Origin: Peptoniphilaceae bacterium
GTDB taxonomy: Bacteria > Bacillota > Clostridia > Tissierellales > Peptoniphilaceae
DNA: 64,000 nt
Assembly (NCBI GenBank): GCA_022779285.1
Contig: JALFST010000002.1
Span: forward strand, 62,001 to 126,000
Direction: 5' to 3'
Shown: positions 50,723-61,457 of the stretch, piece by piece
How the letters are laid out: the number at the start of each line of letters is the position of its first letter
Numbering within the stretch: the stretch's first letter is position 1
Notes under the pieces: generated by a model
Database searches by the model: none
Told to the model about the DNA's origin: nothing
Seen by the model: only the letters and a program-made list of their open reading frames with translations
Position numbers and translations under genes: made by a program

Positions 50723-52759
50723 ATGAAGAAGACAAAATTAGTGGCGTTAGGATTGGCGTTAGCTACATTCCTGACAGCCTGCGGAGGACAGAAAGGCACA
50801 ACACAGCCCGCAGAGTCCGGTGCGACCTCGGGCGCAGCATCCGAACAGGTCACCACCGCATCTACGGAGATGACGGTTCCGACACCTTACGCACTGCGAA
50901 GCCTGGACTATGTGACTACGGCATTCGCCTCCGACAATGAAGTCTACGCCAATCTTGTAGACGGACTTTTGGAGAATGACAGCTACGGGCATCTTGTCGG
51001 GGCACTTGCGGAGAAATGGGAACACAATGATGATTTTTCCGAGTGGACGTTCCATATTCGCAAGGGTGCAAAATGGGTTACCAGCACAGGTGAGGAATGG
51101 CCGACTCCTGTGACCGCAGAAGATTTTGTTACCGGCGTACGCCACGGCGCGGAATTCGAATCCGGCACATCTTGGCTGCTTCAGGATACCATTGACGGAT
51201 ACAGCGCCTATTTACAAAGCGATTTCAGCGATGCGGAGTGGGAGAAAGTCGGCATCAAGGCGACCGATGAAAACACTCTCGTGATCACGATGCAGAAGGA
51301 TGAATCCGGAAAGCCTCGTTCGGTTCCGTATTTTGATTCCATGACCACCTACGGTGTACTGTATCCGATCAATAAAGAATTCCTGGAAGGACAAGGTGCC
51401 GGCTGCAAGCTGGGTCAGCCCAACAAAGAGGATTGCACATTCGGTGCGGTGCGTCCGGATGCGATCCTTTACAACGGAGCATACATCCTGGCGAGCCATG
51501 ATGAAAAATCACAGACGGTTCTTACGAAGAATGCTTCCTATTGGGATGCCGAGCACGTGTATCTGGAAAAGGTGACCCGTGTCTACGATGACCAATCCGA
51601 TCCGTATTCAATCAAAAACGGATATGAGAGCGGCATCTATCCTACGTTCAGCCTGAATCCGTCTTGGAAGGACTATGATACGGTGGCGAAGTCTTATGAC
51701 GGCAAAACCAACTACACCGTTCCGAACGCATCCGTATTCGGCGTGGTATTCAACTACAACCGTCAGTCATTCAAGCAGACAAACTATGCAACCGACACCA
51801 CCCTGGCGGAGAACACGCATAAGGCGATTTTGAACCTGAACTTCCGCAAGGCGCTTCGTGCGGCATTTGACATGCAGTCATACTTGGCCACTCGTTCGCC
51901 CAAGGATTTGGCAACAAAAACTCTTCGTAATATCAACAATTTTCCGGGAGCCGGCACAACCTCGGACGGGAAGACGTATTTTGATTTGGTAACCGAAGCC
52001 TATCAGACCAGAACCGGTGAAGATCGCGACTTACACGATGAGCAGATGGCATTCTACAGCAAAGAAGATGCAATGAAGTACATTGAAGCGGCAAAGGCGG
52101 ATGGCATTCAATTCCCGATTCACCTTGATATGCTTACGATTTCTACAAATGATGCGCTGGTAAAGCAGGCACAGTCCATGAAGAAGTCGATTGAAGAGAA
52201 CACAGAGGGCAATATCATCATCGAGATCATTCTTCGCGATGAGGATACCGTGCAGAACATTGCATACTACAACCAGGATCCGGCGGCCTCCGACTATGAC
52301 ATTTCCACCTTCACAGGCTGGTCTCCGGACTATGCGGATCCGCGTTCCTTCGTTGACATTTACTCCCCGACAGCAGGATATTACATGACCTCAATGGGAC
52401 TCGGCACAATGAGCGACGACGGCACTGTGGCAGACCTGGATATCAAGCAGCAGCTTGGATTTATGGAATATGAAGACCTGTACCGCAAGGCGGATGCCAT
52501 CGGTAACGATCTGGACGCTCGTTACAAGGCGTTTGCCGAGGCTGATGCATATCTGATCGAAAAAGCGCTCTTTATCCCGACCAGTCAGCAGACCCGCGGA
52601 AACAGAGTCAGCAAGATTGTTCCGTTCACTTCCCCGTATGCGGATTACGGCAATTCGTCAAACAAGTATAAGGGGTATCGTCTCCAGGAAAATCCTGTAA
52701 CCGTCGAACAGTATCAGAAGGCCTATGAGGAATTTCTGAAAAAATCGGCAGAAAAGTAA
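50723..52759 (+). CDS. Oligopeptide ABC transporter substrate-binding lipoprotein (OppA/AmiA-like)
   Basis: The 678-residue lipoprotein (signal peptide with lipobox FLTAC, Cys20) captures extracellular oligopeptides. A long family 5 solute-binding domain follows (VYANLVDGLLEND ... WTFHIRKGAKWVTSTGEEWPTP). Length and architecture resemble streptococcal AmiA. ATG 50723 has AAGGAGG 8 nt upstream; a longer in-frame reading from 50678 lacks the signal-peptide position. It is the first gene of a five-gene importer unit; a terminator directly after it should give excess binding protein over the membrane parts. Confidence 0.92.
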   Translation: MKKTKLVALGLALATFLTACGGQKGTTQPAESGATSGAASEQVTTASTEMTVPTPYALRSLDYVTTAFASDNEVYANLVDGLLENDSYGHLVGALAEKWEHNDDFSEWTFHIRKGAKWVTSTGEEWPTPVTAEDFVTGVRHGAEFESGTSWLLQDTIDGYSAYLQSDFSDAEWEKVGIKATDENTLVITMQKDESGKPRSVPYFDSMTTYGVLYPINKEFLEGQGAGCKLGQPNKEDCTFGAVRPDAILYNGAYILASHDEKSQTVLTKNASYWDAEHVYLEKVTRVYDDQSDPYSIKNGYESGIYPTFSLNPSWKDYDTVAKSYDGKTNYTVPNASVFGVVFNYNRQSFKQTNYATDTTLAENTHKAILNLNFRKALRAAFDMQSYLATRSPKDLATKTLRNINNFPGAGTTSDGKTYFDLVTEAYQTRTGEDRDLHDEQMAFYSKEDAMKYIEAAKADGIQFPIHLDMLTISTNDALVKQAQSMKKSIEENTEGNIIIEIILRDEDTVQNIAYYNQDPAASDYDISTFTGWSPDYADPRSFVDIYSPTAGYYMTSMGLGTMSDDGTVADLDIKQQLGFMEYEDLYRKADAIGNDLDARYKAFAEADAYLIEKALFIPTSQQTRGNRVSKIVPFTSPYADYGNSSNKYKGYRLQENPVTVEQYQKAYEEFLKKSAEK

Positions 52760-52779
52760 TCCCTGGTTATTTGCATTGA

Positions 52780-52809
52780 AAGGGGGTTGAGATTTCTCAA
52801 CCCCTTTTT
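52780..52809 (+). terminator. Partial terminator between binding protein and permease genes
   Basis: GGGGTTGAGA/TCTCAACCCC with a tiny loop and five T residues. Placed between the binding-protein gene and the permeases, it probably attenuates rather than abolishes downstream transcription. Confidence 0.85.
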
Positions 52810-52828
52810 CGAATTTTAAGGAGAGGAT

Positions 52829-54313
52829 ATGGCACGGTACATTTTAAAACGCCTCATTAAATCCATCCTGTCAATTTTTATCGTGGTAAGCCTCGTTGTC
52901 ATGATCGTCTTTAAGCTTGTGCCGGTAACACGAGCCTTTTTAGGAGACACCGCGTTTCAAAAATTGAAAGGAAATTCCAAGGAGGTCTACCGCTATTCCA
53001 AATTGGAACAGTTAGGCTATCTGGATTATATTCCGATGAACGAGCTTTTTGCGGAATTGCCTGCGGAGCAGGCAAAAAGGGAAAATGCCGGGAGTTCGGA
53101 ACAGCAGGCGGTATTGGAAAAATGGAAGGCAAAGGGATATACGATTCTTCCATTGAATGCAGCGGATGATCTGCAAGGCTCGACAATTGCCTATCGTAAT
53201 TACAACGTATTTGAGCTTGTGGGCAATTTCTTTAAGCACCTGGTTGTTTTCGATCATAAAAACTATATTCAGGATCCGAACAATCCGAACCTGGAGCGCT
53301 ACATCAGAATTGAAAAGGACTACAACGGAATCCCCGCTATTGTCGGCTCCGGTACCTTGCATAAGTATTTACTGTATTTTGACGGAAATTTCCCGTTTAT
53401 TCATCAAAACTTTATCACCTTTCGTTTCGGGGAATCCTTCCCAACGCAGAAAGGCATCCAGACCCTGGATGTCATTGCTACCGGACAGGGCAAGATGAAA
53501 AATGTGGAACAGACCTTTCCGACGGGTCTTACCGCCAAATCACCGATTAAGCAGCATACGCTGAAATACAAGACAGAGCCGGATGCTTTGGATAAACAGC
53601 GCTTCCATGATAACTATGCGGATGCGGAGATGTCCTATGAATCCCCATCCATGATCGGGACGTCCTATATTTTCGGAATCCTGGCGTTGATTCTCCAATA
53701 TGCCATTGCGGTGCCTTTTGCGATTGCCATGGCAAAGCGTGTCGGCGGCTGGATCGACCGAATCGGTATTGCCTATATCAACCTTGTCGTTTCCGTGCCG
53801 ACACTGGCATTTATTTTCTTCCTCAAGTACATCGGTCTGGGCTTCGGCATGCCGGACAAATTCCCGCATTACGGATTCGGGGACGTTCGTTCCTATATCA
53901 TGCCGATCATCATCCTGGCGCTGATGAGCACTCCATATCTCATGATGTGGGTGCGCCGTTACATGGTGGATCAGTCCACATCGGATTATGTGAAGTTTGC
54001 GAAGGCGAAGGGTCTCTCTTCTTCTGAGATTTCCCGGAATCACATCTTCAAAAATGCGATCATTCCTATCGTCAACGGTCTGCCGAGCTCCATTATTCTG
54101 GCGATTTCCGGCGCGGTGCTTACGGAATCCGTATTTGCCATTCCCGGTATGGGAAAAATGCTTCCGGACGCGATCAAGGCCGGAAACAACAATATGGTCA
54201 TCACCCTCACCTTCATTTTTACGGCGCTTTCGATCTTTTCCGTATTCGCCGGAGATCTGCTCATGACGGTGGTTGATCCGCGTATCTCGCTGAATGCAAA
54301 GAAGGGAGAGTAA
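52829..54313 (+). CDS. Oligopeptide ABC transporter permease (OppB/AmiC-like)
   Basis: The 494-residue permease has an N-terminal membrane helix (ILSIFIVVSLVVMIVFKLV) followed by a large extracytoplasmic insert (about residues 40-280) before the remaining five helices. The EAA loop region is near 400 (MVDQSTSDYVKFAKAKGLS). Usual OppB is 300-330 residues; the long form matches streptococcal AmiC (about 500), which supports an Ami-type importer. AAGGAGAGG precedes the ATG. It forms the pore with the next gene's product. Confidence 0.92.
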   Translation: MARYILKRLIKSILSIFIVVSLVVMIVFKLVPVTRAFLGDTAFQKLKGNSKEVYRYSKLEQLGYLDYIPMNELFAELPAEQAKRENAGSSEQQAVLEKWKAKGYTILPLNAADDLQGSTIAYRNYNVFELVGNFFKHLVVFDHKNYIQDPNNPNLERYIRIEKDYNGIPAIVGSGTLHKYLLYFDGNFPFIHQNFITFRFGESFPTQKGIQTLDVIATGQGKMKNVEQTFPTGLTAKSPIKQHTLKYKTEPDALDKQRFHDNYADAEMSYESPSMIGTSYIFGILALILQYAIAVPFAIAMAKRVGGWIDRIGIAYINLVVSVPTLAFIFFLKYIGLGFGMPDKFPHYGFGDVRSYIMPIIILALMSTPYLMMWVRRYMVDQSTSDYVKFAKAKGLSSSEISRNHIFKNAIIPIVNGLPSSIILAISGAVLTESVFAIPGMGKMLPDAIKAGNNNMVITLTFIFTALSIFSVFAGDLLMTVVDPRISLNAKKGE

Positions 54314-54315
54314 AG

Positions 54316-55302
54316 ATGGTAAAGGATCCGAAAAAGAATATCCCCGAGTCCGAAGCTCCTTCTTTGGAAATCAATGAGGAACTGCCGAAAGATGCTTTTG
54401 CGTTTGAGACGATGGATGCTTCCGCATCCGAGCATATCGCCTCACCGAAGTATTCTTACTGGCAGAGTGTGTTCCGCAAGTTTTTTTCGTCTAAATTGGC
54501 AATTGCCATGCTGATCTTGATGTTGGTCATTTTGCTGATGGTCATCTTTCAACCCATGTTTTCCCATTATGACAACATGAATGCACAGCATATCAACAAC
54601 CGTGCGGAGTGGTTCCAGCCGCCGTCCCTGAAGCATCTTTTCGGCACGGATGATGTCGGCCGTGAAGTCTTTGATGCGGTTTGGGCCGGAGCACGCACCA
54701 GCCTTTTCATCGCCTTTGTTTCCACGGCAATTATTATGGGAGTCGGTGTAATCGTGGGAATGTTCTGGGGCTTTTCCAAAAAAGTGGATACGGTCATGAT
54801 CGAGGTTTACAACGTGATCGCGAACATTCCGTTCACCTTGGTCGTCATGGTGCTTGCATTTGCCTTCGGGTCCGGCATCTGGCAGCTGATCTTCGCCATG
54901 AGCTGCACAACATGGGTGTCCGTGGCCTATTTCATTCGCGTGCAGGTCATGATCATTCGTGACCGGGAATACAACCTTGCATCCCGCACGCTGGGATCCT
55001 CCACGGGAAAGATTGTTCAGCACAATGTGCTGCCGTATCTTGTGTCGGTTCTGATGACGCTCCTTTCCCGCTATATTCCCGAGTTTATCTCAACGGAGGT
55101 GTTCCTGAGCTATTTAGGCGTCGGTCTGACGGAGGAGATTCCGTCATTGGGACGTATCGTTGAGCGCAATTCCAAGTATATGATGTCAACGCCGTATCTG
55201 TTCATCATTCCTCTTGTGATTACGGCATTGATTTCCATTTCCATGTATATTGTGGGTCAGACGCTTGCGGACGCAAGCGATCCCCGTAACCATATGATTT
55301 AG
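54316..55302 (+). CDS. Oligopeptide ABC transporter permease (OppC/AmiD-like)
   Basis: The 328-residue permease carries an N-terminal cytoplasmic segment (residues 1-55), then six helices. It shows the OppC N-terminal motif LFGTDDVGREVFDAVWAGARTSL and an EAA loop (REYNLASRTLGSSTGKIVQHNVLP). It begins 2 nt after the OppB-like stop, with GGGAG as RBS. It pairs with the AmiC-like permease. Confidence 0.93.
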   Translation: MVKDPKKNIPESEAPSLEINEELPKDAFAFETMDASASEHIASPKYSYWQSVFRKFFSSKLAIAMLILMLVILLMVIFQPMFSHYDNMNAQHINNRAEWFQPPSLKHLFGTDDVGREVFDAVWAGARTSLFIAFVSTAIIMGVGVIVGMFWGFSKKVDTVMIEVYNVIANIPFTLVVMVLAFAFGSGIWQLIFAMSCTTWVSVAYFIRVQVMIIRDREYNLASRTLGSSTGKIVQHNVLPYLVSVLMTLLSRYIPEFISTEVFLSYLGVGLTEEIPSLGRIVERNSKYMMSTPYLFIIPLVITALISISMYIVGQTLADASDPRNHMI

Positions 55303-55310
55303 GGGGGCTT

Positions 55311-56384
55311 ATGGATAAGAATTTGATTCTGTCGGTCAAGGACCTCGAAGTAAAATTTAAGGTACGCGACAAAGAGCTGACTGCGATTCGCAATATTTCC
55401 ATGGATTTTGAAGAAGGGAAAGTGGTTGCCATCGTGGGCGAGTCCGGCTCCGGAAAGTCCGTGTTTACAAAAACCTTTACGGGGATGCTCGATTCGAACG
55501 GGCGCATCTCAAACGGTGAGATCTGGTTTGAGGATCGCAACCTGGCGGAGCTGAAAAAGGATGCCGAGTGGGAAGGAATCCGCGGGAAGAAGATCGCAAC
55601 GATCTTCCAGGATCCCATGACCTCTCTGGATCCCGTTCGCACCATCGGATATCAGATTTCCGAGGTCATTATCAAGCATCAGAAAAAAAATAAAAAAGAG
55701 GCGAAGAAAATTGCAATTGACCTGATGCGCCGCGTAGGAATTCACGAACCGGAGCGCAGATACAATGAATATCCCTTCATGTATTCCGGCGGGATGCGCC
55801 AGCGTATCGTCATCGCCATTGCCCTTGCATGCCGTCCGCGCATTCTCATCTGTGACGAGCCGACTACGGCACTGGATGTCACGATTCAGGCGCAGATCAT
55901 TGAGCTGATCAAGGAGCTTGCGGAGGAATACCGGTTTACGACCATCTATATCACGCATGATTTGGGCGTGGTCGCCAAGGTTGCGGATCAGGTTGCCGTA
56001 ATGTATGCCGGGCAGATTGTGGAATTCGGGAATATTGAAGAGGTCTTTTTCGATCCCCGTCATCCATATACCTGGGGATTGCTCTCATCTCTGCCGCAGC
56101 TCGGTGAACGTGAGGATGAGCTTTTTGCCATTCCGGGGACGCCCCCGTCGCTTTTTGAAAAAATCCGCGGTGATGCCTTTGCTCCCCGCAACCGGTTTGC
56201 TCTCAAGATCGACTTTATAAAAGAGCCGCCGATGTTCCGAGTGAGCGATACGCATTATGCCAAAACCTGGCTGGAGGATCCTCGCGCTCCCAAGGTCGAG
56301 GCTCCGAAGACGATTCAAAATCTTCATGAGAAGATGCTGCATTTGACACAAAAAGGAGGTGTGTACAGTGACGACTACGAATGA
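55311..56384 (+). CDS. Oligopeptide ABC transporter ATPase (OppD/AmiE-like)
   Basis: The 357-residue ATPase has Walker [10 protein letters not shown] (about residue 44), signature [12 protein letters not shown] (about 162), Walker [13 protein letters not shown] and the C-terminal oligopeptide-transporter extension ([18 protein letters not shown]). GGGGGG precedes the ATG. It overlaps the OppF-like gene by 17 nt. In some OppD/OppF proteins the C-terminal extension binds a [4Fe-4S] cluster, but no Cys cluster is seen here. Confidence 0.94.
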   Translation: MDKNLILSVKDLEVKFKVRDKELTAIRNISMDFEEGKVVAIVGESGSGKSVFTKTFTGMLDSNGRISNGEIWFEDRNLAELKKDAEWEGIRGKKIATIFQDPMTSLDPVRTIGYQISEVIIKHQKKNKKEAKKIAIDLMRRVGIHEPERRYNEYPFMYSGGMRQRIVIAIALACRPRILICDEPTTALDVTIQAQIIELIKELAEEYRFTTIYITHDLGVVAKVADQVAVMYAGQIVEFGNIEEVFFDPRHPYTWGLLSSLPQLGEREDELFAIPGTPPSLFEKIRGDAFAPRNRFALKIDFIKEPPMFRVSDTHYAKTWLEDPRAPKVEAPKTIQNLHEKMLHLTQKGGVYSDDYE

Positions 56385-57597
56385 TCGCAAGGATCAGAAG
56401 GAGATGCCCGCCGACGCCGTCATGACGCCTCCGGAAGGAAAAGAGGTGCTTTTGGATGTTCAGCATCTGGAGGTCACCTTTTACAACAATCGTAAGCGCT
56501 TCCGTGCAGTAAAGGATGTCAATTTTCAGATTTATAAGGGAGAAAAATTCGCTCTCGTAGGGGAATCCGGATCGGGCAAGACGACGATCGGCCGTGCCAT
56601 TATCGGTCTCAATCCCACCTCGGACGGCGATATCATTTTTGACGGCAGGAAGATTAACGGCAAGCTTTCTCATAAAGAACGCCATGACTTGATCCGCCAC
56701 ATTCAGATGATCTATCAGGATCCGGCGGCATCGCTCAATGAACGCGCTACGATTGATTATATCGTTGCGGAGGGGCTGGACAACTATAAGCTTTATAAGG
56801 ATTCTGCGGAGCGCGATGCCAAGGTGGATATGGCGCTCGACTCGGTAGGCCTTTTGCCTGAGCACAAGTCACGTTATCCGCACGAATTTTCAGGCGGTCA
56901 GAGACAGCGCATCGGAATTGCCCGTTCTATGGTAATGAAGCCGGATTTTATCATCGCGGATGAGCCGATTTCCGCTCTGGACGTTTCCATTCGCGCGCAG
57001 GTGCTCAACCTGATGAACAAGTTTCGTGAGACGGACAATATCACATATCTCTTTATCGCGCATGATCTGTCCGTGGTTCGCTATTTTTCAGATCGCATTG
57101 CGGTCATTCACAACGGCCGTATCGTGGAGATTGCACCGACGGAGGAGCTGTTTGCACATCCGATGCATCCTTATACACGCTCCCTGCTGCAATCCGTGCC
57201 CATTCCCGATCCCCTGATCGAGAAGCATAAGGATTTAATTGTGTACGATGAATCGAAGCGCGATTTTTCCGGTGAAAAGCCGAAGCTTCGCGAGCTTGTT
57301 CCCGGTCACTATGTTTTTATGAATGATCGTGAAAAAAGCGAGTATCAGGCAGCCTACGAGCGCGTTGTGGAGGCAAGAAGGCTGGCTGCTGAGGGCATGG
57401 AGCGTTCCGGCATGCCCGGGAAGACTTTGAAAAAAGAGCCGCTGAATGCGAAAACGCCGGAGCAGGCCTCTTCTGTACAGAAAACAGAGGAAGCTGTGAC
57501 GGAAAAGGCGAAGGCCCCTCAATCCATAGAGGAGACCGCACAGGAAAGCGGCTCTCTTTTGGAGTCGCTGATTGAAGATGAGCTGAAGAAAAAATAG
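56368..57597 (+). CDS. Oligopeptide ABC transporter ATPase (OppF/AmiF-like) with C-terminal tail
   Basis: The 409-residue ATPase has Walker [10 protein letters not shown] (about residue 64), signature [14 protein letters not shown], Walker [12 protein letters not shown] and a family C-terminal region ([19 protein letters not shown]). A hydrophilic Ala/Glu/Lys-rich tail of about 60 residues (from about 348) exceeds the usual length. The start is GTG 56368, 8 nt after AGGAGG; a GTG at 56359 overlaps that ribosome site. It overlaps the previous gene by 17 nt. Confidence 0.92.
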   Translation: MTTTNDRKDQKEMPADAVMTPPEGKEVLLDVQHLEVTFYNNRKRFRAVKDVNFQIYKGEKFALVGESGSGKTTIGRAIIGLNPTSDGDIIFDGRKINGKLSHKERHDLIRHIQMIYQDPAASLNERATIDYIVAEGLDNYKLYKDSAERDAKVDMALDSVGLLPEHKSRYPHEFSGGQRQRIGIARSMVMKPDFIIADEPISALDVSIRAQVLNLMNKFRETDNITYLFIAHDLSVVRYFSDRIAVIHNGRIVEIAPTEELFAHPMHPYTRSLLQSVPIPDPLIEKHKDLIVYDESKRDFSGEKPKLRELVPGHYVFMNDREKSEYQAAYERVVEARRLAAEGMERSGMPGKTLKKEPLNAKTPEQASSVQKTEEAVTEKAKAPQSIEETAQESGSLLESLIEDELKKK

Positions 57598-57605
57598 GAG
57601 TGCAA

Positions 57606-58427
57606 ATGAACGCATATGAAAAGCTGCTCCACTGTAAGGAGCAGGTTGCACGCCGATTGAAGGAAACGCCTCGGGTCGGAATCGTTCTCGGTTCCGGCCT
57701 TGGCGCATTAGCGGATCAGGTGGAGGATCCGGCCTTCATTCCGTATGCAACCATTGACGGCTTTCCGACATCGACGGCACCGGGCCATGTCGGACGATTT
57801 GTCGCCGGGCGTCTTTCGGGCGTGCCGGTCATTTTGATGCAGGGAAGGATTCATTTATATGAGGGATATCCCGTATCCGATTGCGTTTTACCCGCAAGAC
57901 TGATGGGACTTTTGGGAGTGCAGGCCATCGTACTGACCAATGCCGCAGGGGCTTGTAATCCGGATTATCAAGTGGGCGACTTTTGTCTGCTGAAGGATCA
58001 TATTTCCGCGATGGTGCCATCTCCTTTAACCGGACCGAATCCGTCGGAGCTTGGAACACGCTTTCCGGACATGACGGAAGCTTATGATCCCGGGCTGCGC
58101 CGATGGATGGCGGAAGCTGCCGCAAAAGCGGGTTGCGTGGTGCACGAGGGAGTGTATATGCAATTCACCGGTCCGCAATATGAGACTCCGGCGGAAATTC
58201 GTATGGCACAGGTGCTGGGAGCCGATATGGTCGGCATGTCTACCGTGATTGAGGCCATTGCCGTACACCACATGGGGGTTCCCCTGGCCGCAGTTTCTCT
58301 TGCCACAAATAAGGCGGCAGGCCTTGGAGGAAAGCTTTCGGAAGAGGAAGTGATCGAGGAAGGAAACCGTGCCGCTGAAAAATTCCGCACGATGATTCTC
58401 TATTTCCTTTCGCATTTTGCCGAATAG
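57606..58427 (+). CDS. punA: Purine nucleoside phosphorylase (trimeric type)
   Basis: The 273-residue enzyme cleaves inosine and guanosine with phosphate for purine salvage. Motifs: GIVLGSGLGALAD (phosphate site, about residue 25), GRIHLYEGYP (about 82), LTNAAGACNPDYQVGDF (about 114), YMQFTGPQYETPAEIRM, VGMSTVIEAIA and SLATNKAAG (Asn selecting 6-oxopurines). ATG 57606 with AGGAG 5 nt upstream is preferred over a GTG at 57600. It lies 8 nt after the oligopeptide ATPase gene, so nucleoside salvage may be co-transcribed with peptide import. Confidence 0.93.
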   Translation: MNAYEKLLHCKEQVARRLKETPRVGIVLGSGLGALADQVEDPAFIPYATIDGFPTSTAPGHVGRFVAGRLSGVPVILMQGRIHLYEGYPVSDCVLPARLMGLLGVQAIVLTNAAGACNPDYQVGDFCLLKDHISAMVPSPLTGPNPSELGTRFPDMTEAYDPGLRRWMAEAAAKAGCVVHEGVYMQFTGPQYETPAEIRMAQVLGADMVGMSTVIEAIAVHHMGVPLAAVSLATNKAAGLGGKLSEEEVIEEGNRAAEKFRTMILYFLSHFAE

Positions 58428-58443
58428 CATTCCATACGACCTT

Positions 58444-58474
58444 TCCTTATTGTGATACAATATTACAATAAGGA
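58444..58474 (+). promoter_or_regulatory. Inverted repeat overlapping the -10 and RBS of the YybS-like gene
   Basis: TCCTTATTGT (58444-58453) and ACAATAAGGA (58465-58474) are perfect 10-bp arms. The right arm contains the AAGGAG ribosome site of the next gene, and the loop contains an extended -10 (TGATACAAT, 58453-58461). Read-through transcripts would fold and hide the RBS; transcripts from the internal promoter would lack the left arm. Confidence 0.5.
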
Positions 58475-58480
58475 GAGACT

Positions 58481-59446
58481 ATGGATAAATTTATGAAAAA
58501 AATCGAATCGCCGCTCAGCGTACTGTTCGCAAGCGGTCTTACTTTATTTTTATTCTGGCTGACAGCGCAGCAGATCCCTTTGGTGTCTCTGTTGTGCTTG
58601 GTTCCGTTGACGACTCTCTGGGTGTCGCTGGGAGCTTTGCCGGCCGTGATAGGATTGGGATTGACCGTCGGCGGAGCAGTATTTTTGCTGGGCGGCGAAT
58701 TTGCGCTTTTACAGACCCCTCAGCTTCTGGCAGGCGTTGTATCTTTAAGCATTTTGATGAGAAATCGGCGCCCCCTGTTTCATGAGATTGTATTGCCGGC
58801 ACTGTTGATGACAAGCGCCGTTTTCGTTTCCTATTTGCTGCTGCAAAAACTCTACGACGTTCATGTATTCGCGGAGATGGGAAAGACGATGCACCGCGTT
58901 GCGGAAGAGGCGGCGGAGCTTCTCCGGGAACAAACGGGAATGCCGGCGGGCGAGGAGATGAAGATGAACATTCAGACATATCTGAATGCGCTTCTTCAAG
59001 TGATCCCCGGCATTACTTTTTCTTTGTCTTTAATTACTGTTCTGGGATCCTCTATTTTTTCTCATTGGATTTTGCACAGAACCGATCCCGAGATTTCACC
59101 GTTTGCGCTCAATCAGCTGCGTATGCCCCGAGCCTTTTCCGTATTTTTATTGCTTGTGCTCCTCATTGCATACTTTTTGCCCGTTGATTCAGGCGGCTTT
59201 CGCATTTTATCCGCCAATATCATCGTCATTGCAATTTCGCTCTTTGTGCTCAATGGATTGGGCGCGATGGATCGAGCTCTGATCAGAAAGAAAGCGCCCT
59301 TTGTCGGCCGCATCGTGCTTGAGGCGGCGCTTTTGACGGTGCTGGTGATGCCGGGGATGATCGTTCTCCTCATAATGGGTATTATTGATAGCGGACGCAG
59401 AGAAAAAGCAAAGACAGGATTTGGAGGTGATTCGAATGAAAAGTGA
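58481..59446 (+). CDS. YybS-like DUF2232 membrane protein
   Basis: The 321-residue protein has about eight hydrophobic segments and no catalytic motif. Its position directly upstream of gdpP and rplI corresponds to yybS of B. subtilis, and the C-terminal half (ALNQLRMPRAFSVFLLLVLLI) fits DUF2232 proteins. Function is unknown; ECF-type transport or regulation has been suggested for the family. It overlaps gdpP by 11 nt. Confidence 0.8.
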   Translation: MDKFMKKIESPLSVLFASGLTLFLFWLTAQQIPLVSLLCLVPLTTLWVSLGALPAVIGLGLTVGGAVFLLGGEFALLQTPQLLAGVVSLSILMRNRRPLFHEIVLPALLMTSAVFVSYLLLQKLYDVHVFAEMGKTMHRVAEEAAELLREQTGMPAGEEMKMNIQTYLNALLQVIPGITFSLSLITVLGSSIFSHWILHRTDPEISPFALNQLRMPRAFSVFLLLVLLIAYFLPVDSGGFRILSANIIVIAISLFVLNGLGAMDRALIRKKAPFVGRIVLEAALLTVLVMPGMIVLLIMGIIDSGRREKAKTGFGGDSNEK

Positions 59447-61457
59447 TTCCAATTCGAACGATCAATCATTTTCCACCATTCCCTGGGGCGAGGTTTTCTT
59501 GCCGCCTCTCATAGCTGCGGTGATGACCGTCGGATTATTTTTCTGGAACAGCTGGGCCGGGGTTTTCGGAATCGTTGCCACCGTGTTTTTTGCGGTGAAT
59601 GGATATTATCGTGAAAAAAAAGCGGCCGAACAGACAAAGAATGCAATCGAGCACCTGGATTTGCAATTTAATGAGGTTACAAAAAATGCGGTCTTCGGGA
59701 TGCCGTTTTCTATGGCGGTTCTCAATGAAAGAGGAGAATTTCTTTGGTATAACTCCAATCTGAAAAACCTCTTTCATATCGAAAGCTCCTATTTAGGACA
59801 CAGCTATCAGGAAGTGTTTCCGGATATGCCTCTGGAGTCATTGCTGCAGAACGGCAGCGAGCCGTTTTCGATTACGGTGGAGGACAGAATCTTTCTTTTT
59901 TATCACAATGTGACGGACTCCAAGCCCGGAGAACGGCTGATCCTGATCTACGGCATCGATAATACCGATGATGAAACGGTTCGTGTTCAGGCGCAGGCGG
60001 AGCGCATGGTGGCGGCGGTGATCCTATTGGACAACTATGATGATGTCCGCGTCAAAATTGCGGAGCAGGATCGTCCGATCCTTTTTGCTCAGATCGACCG
60101 CATTGTCAATCGTTATGCGCAGGATTATGCGGCTCTTCTCGTAAAATTTGAGTCGGATCGCTATCTGATGATCATGGCGCAGGAGGGACTTGAGAGAGCG
60201 AAAAAAGAGAAATTCCGTCTTTTTGAAGAAATTCGTCTTGCAGGCGAGGAACTGGATATCACGCCGACGGCATCCATGGGGGTCGCCTATGGACAGGAAA
60301 CGCCGAATGATCTCTACAACGACTCCTTGCAGGCTCTTGATGTCGCCATGGCACGCGGCGGCGATCAGGTAGTCTTAAAATCCGGAGAGGAGCTGGAATA
60401 TTTCGGAGGAAAATCTCAGGCGACACAGCGCTTCTCCCGAGTCAAGGCGCGTGTGATGTCACATACCATTTCCAATTTCATTCAGACGGCATCCAAGGTT
60501 CTGATCATGGGTCATCAAAACGGAGATATGGATTCCTTCGGATCCTGTCTCGGAATGCTGTCATTTTGCGATATGCTCCATGCAAGATCTTATATCGTAT
60601 TGGAGGAAATCTCGCCTTCTATTGAAAATCTATACCGGAAGGTGATCGAAAAGCTGCCGGATGCGAAGCAGAGAATTCTCAGTCCGAAGGAGGCGGAACG
60701 TCAACGGGATGCGGGTACGCTGATCATCGTTTTGGATAACCATCGCCATGATTCCACAGCGGCGCCGGATCTTTTAGACTTCGGGAATCGAATTTTGATT
60801 ATCGATCATCATCGTCGGGGGAGAGATTATATCAAGCAGGCGGAGGTGGCGTATATCGAGCCGTCCGCTTCCTCGGCATCGGAGCTTGTGACGGAAATGA
60901 TCGAATATCTCGGAGATGATGTGATTCTTCCGCAGGTTGTTGCAGAGGGTCTTTTAGCGGGCATCACCGTGGATACGAAAAATTTCTTCTATCAGACGGG
61001 AACGCGAACCTTTGAGGCGGCTGCATATTTGAAACGCATGGGCGCGGATTCCGTTGTGATCCGGCAGCTCTTTAAGGACGATTTGGAGCTGATGCGATAT
61101 CGGGCGGAAATCATCACCTCGGCGCATACCTTTGATCACAACACAATGATCGGCCGATTTGAGCACGATATCGACGGTTCTACGTTGATCGCCTCGCAGG
61201 CGGCCGACGATCTTCTGGGAATTCGAGGTGTGGAGGCTTCTTTTGTGCTTACGAGATCCCATGGAAAAATTCACATCTCAGCTCGCAGCTTAGGTGAGAT
61301 TTCCGTACAGCTGATTATGGAAAAACTGGGCGGCGGAGGTCATTTGACAGCTGCGGCTACTCAGCTTGAAATGTCTATGGATGAGGCATCGGAAAAGCTG
61401 GAGGAAGCGATCCGCAATTATTTTAAGGAGGAAAGCGATGAAGGTCATTCTGCTTAA
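59436..61457 (+). CDS. gdpP: Cyclic-di-AMP phosphodiesterase GdpP
   Basis: The 673-residue membrane protein hydrolyses c-di-AMP. It has two N-terminal helices (about 19-57), a PAS-like domain (about 70-170; [20 protein letters not shown]), a degenerate GGDEF domain (about 170-310), and DHH/DHHA1 domains: [12 protein letters not shown] (about 359), [16 protein letters not shown] (about 455), [11 protein letters not shown], and C-terminal [12 protein letters not shown]. Compared with the classical motif, H-x-N-x-D-x-D is intact. ATG 59436 with GGAGGTGAT upstream overlaps the previous gene by 11 nt; the end overlaps rplI by 20 nt. Confidence 0.94.
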   Translation: MKSDSNSNDQSFSTIPWGEVFLPPLIAAVMTVGLFFWNSWAGVFGIVATVFFAVNGYYREKKAAEQTKNAIEHLDLQFNEVTKNAVFGMPFSMAVLNERGEFLWYNSNLKNLFHIESSYLGHSYQEVFPDMPLESLLQNGSEPFSITVEDRIFLFYHNVTDSKPGERLILIYGIDNTDDETVRVQAQAERMVAAVILLDNYDDVRVKIAEQDRPILFAQIDRIVNRYAQDYAALLVKFESDRYLMIMAQEGLERAKKEKFRLFEEIRLAGEELDITPTASMGVAYGQETPNDLYNDSLQALDVAMARGGDQVVLKSGEELEYFGGKSQATQRFSRVKARVMSHTISNFIQTASKVLIMGHQNGDMDSFGSCLGMLSFCDMLHARSYIVLEEISPSIENLYRKVIEKLPDAKQRILSPKEAERQRDAGTLIIVLDNHRHDSTAAPDLLDFGNRILIIDHHRRGRDYIKQAEVAYIEPSASSASELVTEMIEYLGDDVILPQVVAEGLLAGITVDTKNFFYQTGTRTFEAAAYLKRMGADSVVIRQLFKDDLELMRYRAEIITSAHTFDHNTMIGRFEHDIDGSTLIASQAADDLLGIRGVEASFVLTRSHGKIHISARSLGEISVQLIMEKLGGGGHLTAAATQLEMSMDEASEKLEEAIRNYFKEESDEGHSA

